This document shows positions 63,911-64,000 of a stretch of DNA of 64,000 bases, piece by piece; positions within the stretch are counted from its first letter, which is position 1; each line of letters starts with the position of its first letter. The DNA comes from Schistosoma haematobium. Its lineage: Eukaryota; Platyhelminthes; Trematoda; Strigeidida; Schistosomatidae. A program made the position numbers and the translations under genes. The stretch covers positions 61,231,591 through 61,295,590 of the forward strand of contig NC_067195.1 of assembly GCF_000699445.3 (NCBI RefSeq), given 5' to 3'. Below the pieces are notes generated by a model that was given only the letters and a program-made list of their open reading frames with translations, did not search any database and had not been told where the DNA came from.

Positions 63911-64000
63911 CTGAGCCGGCATCCAACGACCGTCCATTACTTCCAGGTTTTCCATGGTGATCTAGCTTCAATTGACTCATGATCTCAACTGCTGAAATTA

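Larger units (their letters stand above)
63735..63990. mobile_element. Hammerhead SINE-like repeat with inverted tail at both ends
   Basis: The minus-orientation copy has a full tRNA-like head and hammerhead. It is joined directly to the inverted tail of a second copy from about 63920 (CGACCGTCCATTACTTCCAG onward). The outer ends are perfect inverted repeats (AGTTGAGATCATGAGTCAAT / ATTGACTCATGATCTCAACT). The 70-codon plus ORF is a by-product. Confidence 0.85.
60200..64000 (+). other. Netrin downstream intron (incomplete)
   Basis: Sequence after the NTR exon donor. No exon with the conserved netrin C-terminal tail was found. It holds possible LTR fragments, two hammerhead repeats, a MITE and one candidate alternative end at 62104-62133. 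Confidence 0.65.

Noticed and set aside
63748..63960. 70-codon plus ORF and the similar ones at 6341-6526, 29751-29960 and 36560-36766
   Set aside because: All are by-products of the same tRNA/hammerhead repeat family, read in either orientation.

Overview
The window is AT-rich, repeat-laden eukaryotic DNA, almost certainly from a blood fluke (Schistosoma; species not resolved). Two things point there. One is a set of Sm-alpha-type hammerhead-ribozyme SINE-like repeats, and the other is an RTE-clade (SR2-like) retrotransposon 3' end of the type seen in schistosomes. No prokaryotic feature is present.

Only one protein-coding gene can be supported: a plus-strand, multi-exon netrin. Seven exons are visible at 19451-19639, 20079-20267, 21363-21518, 35484-35528, 49183-49221, 52000-52071 and 59949-60199. 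They encode, in order, three 8-cysteine laminin-EGF (LE) modules, a short basic linker split over two tiny exons, the start of the C-terminal netrin-like (NTR) domain, and most of the NTR domain. All junctions inside the window are GT-AG and phase 1, and the open frame runs through every join. The N-terminal laminin-N domain and the final C-terminal exon were not found, so both gene ends lie outside the window or in exons too short to recognise by eye. The introns are large: about 14.0 kb and 13.7 kb on either side of a 45-nt exon.

The rest is intron or intergenic DNA filled with decayed mobile elements. Two families carry a tRNA-like Pol III head followed by a hammerhead ribozyme fold. One is Sm-alpha-like (about 13.9, 55.7 and 59.2 kb). 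The other has a 46-nt hammerhead module with stem I GCACTG/CAGTGC (about 6.3, 7.7, 11.4, 15.0, 26.4, 29.5, 32.9, 36.5, 39.6, 62.3 and 63.7 kb). Many copies are inverted head-to-head pairs, so the local RNA would be both strongly self-complementary and ribozyme-bearing. Other elements are RTE 3' fragments (3.5 kb, and 26.5 kb nested in a hammerhead repeat with a target-site duplication), a roughly 600-bp element with 84-bp terminal inverted repeats (21.7 kb), a MITE family with 8-bp target duplications (54.3 and 63.2 kb), possible LTR-derived fragments (55.0, 60.4 and 61.2 kb) and AT microsatellites.

Most to least certain: the netrin exons, the RTE fragment, the hammerhead repeats, the inverted-repeat elements, and last the unidentified GC-richer patches at 41.9-43.7 kb and 53.2-54.2 kb.
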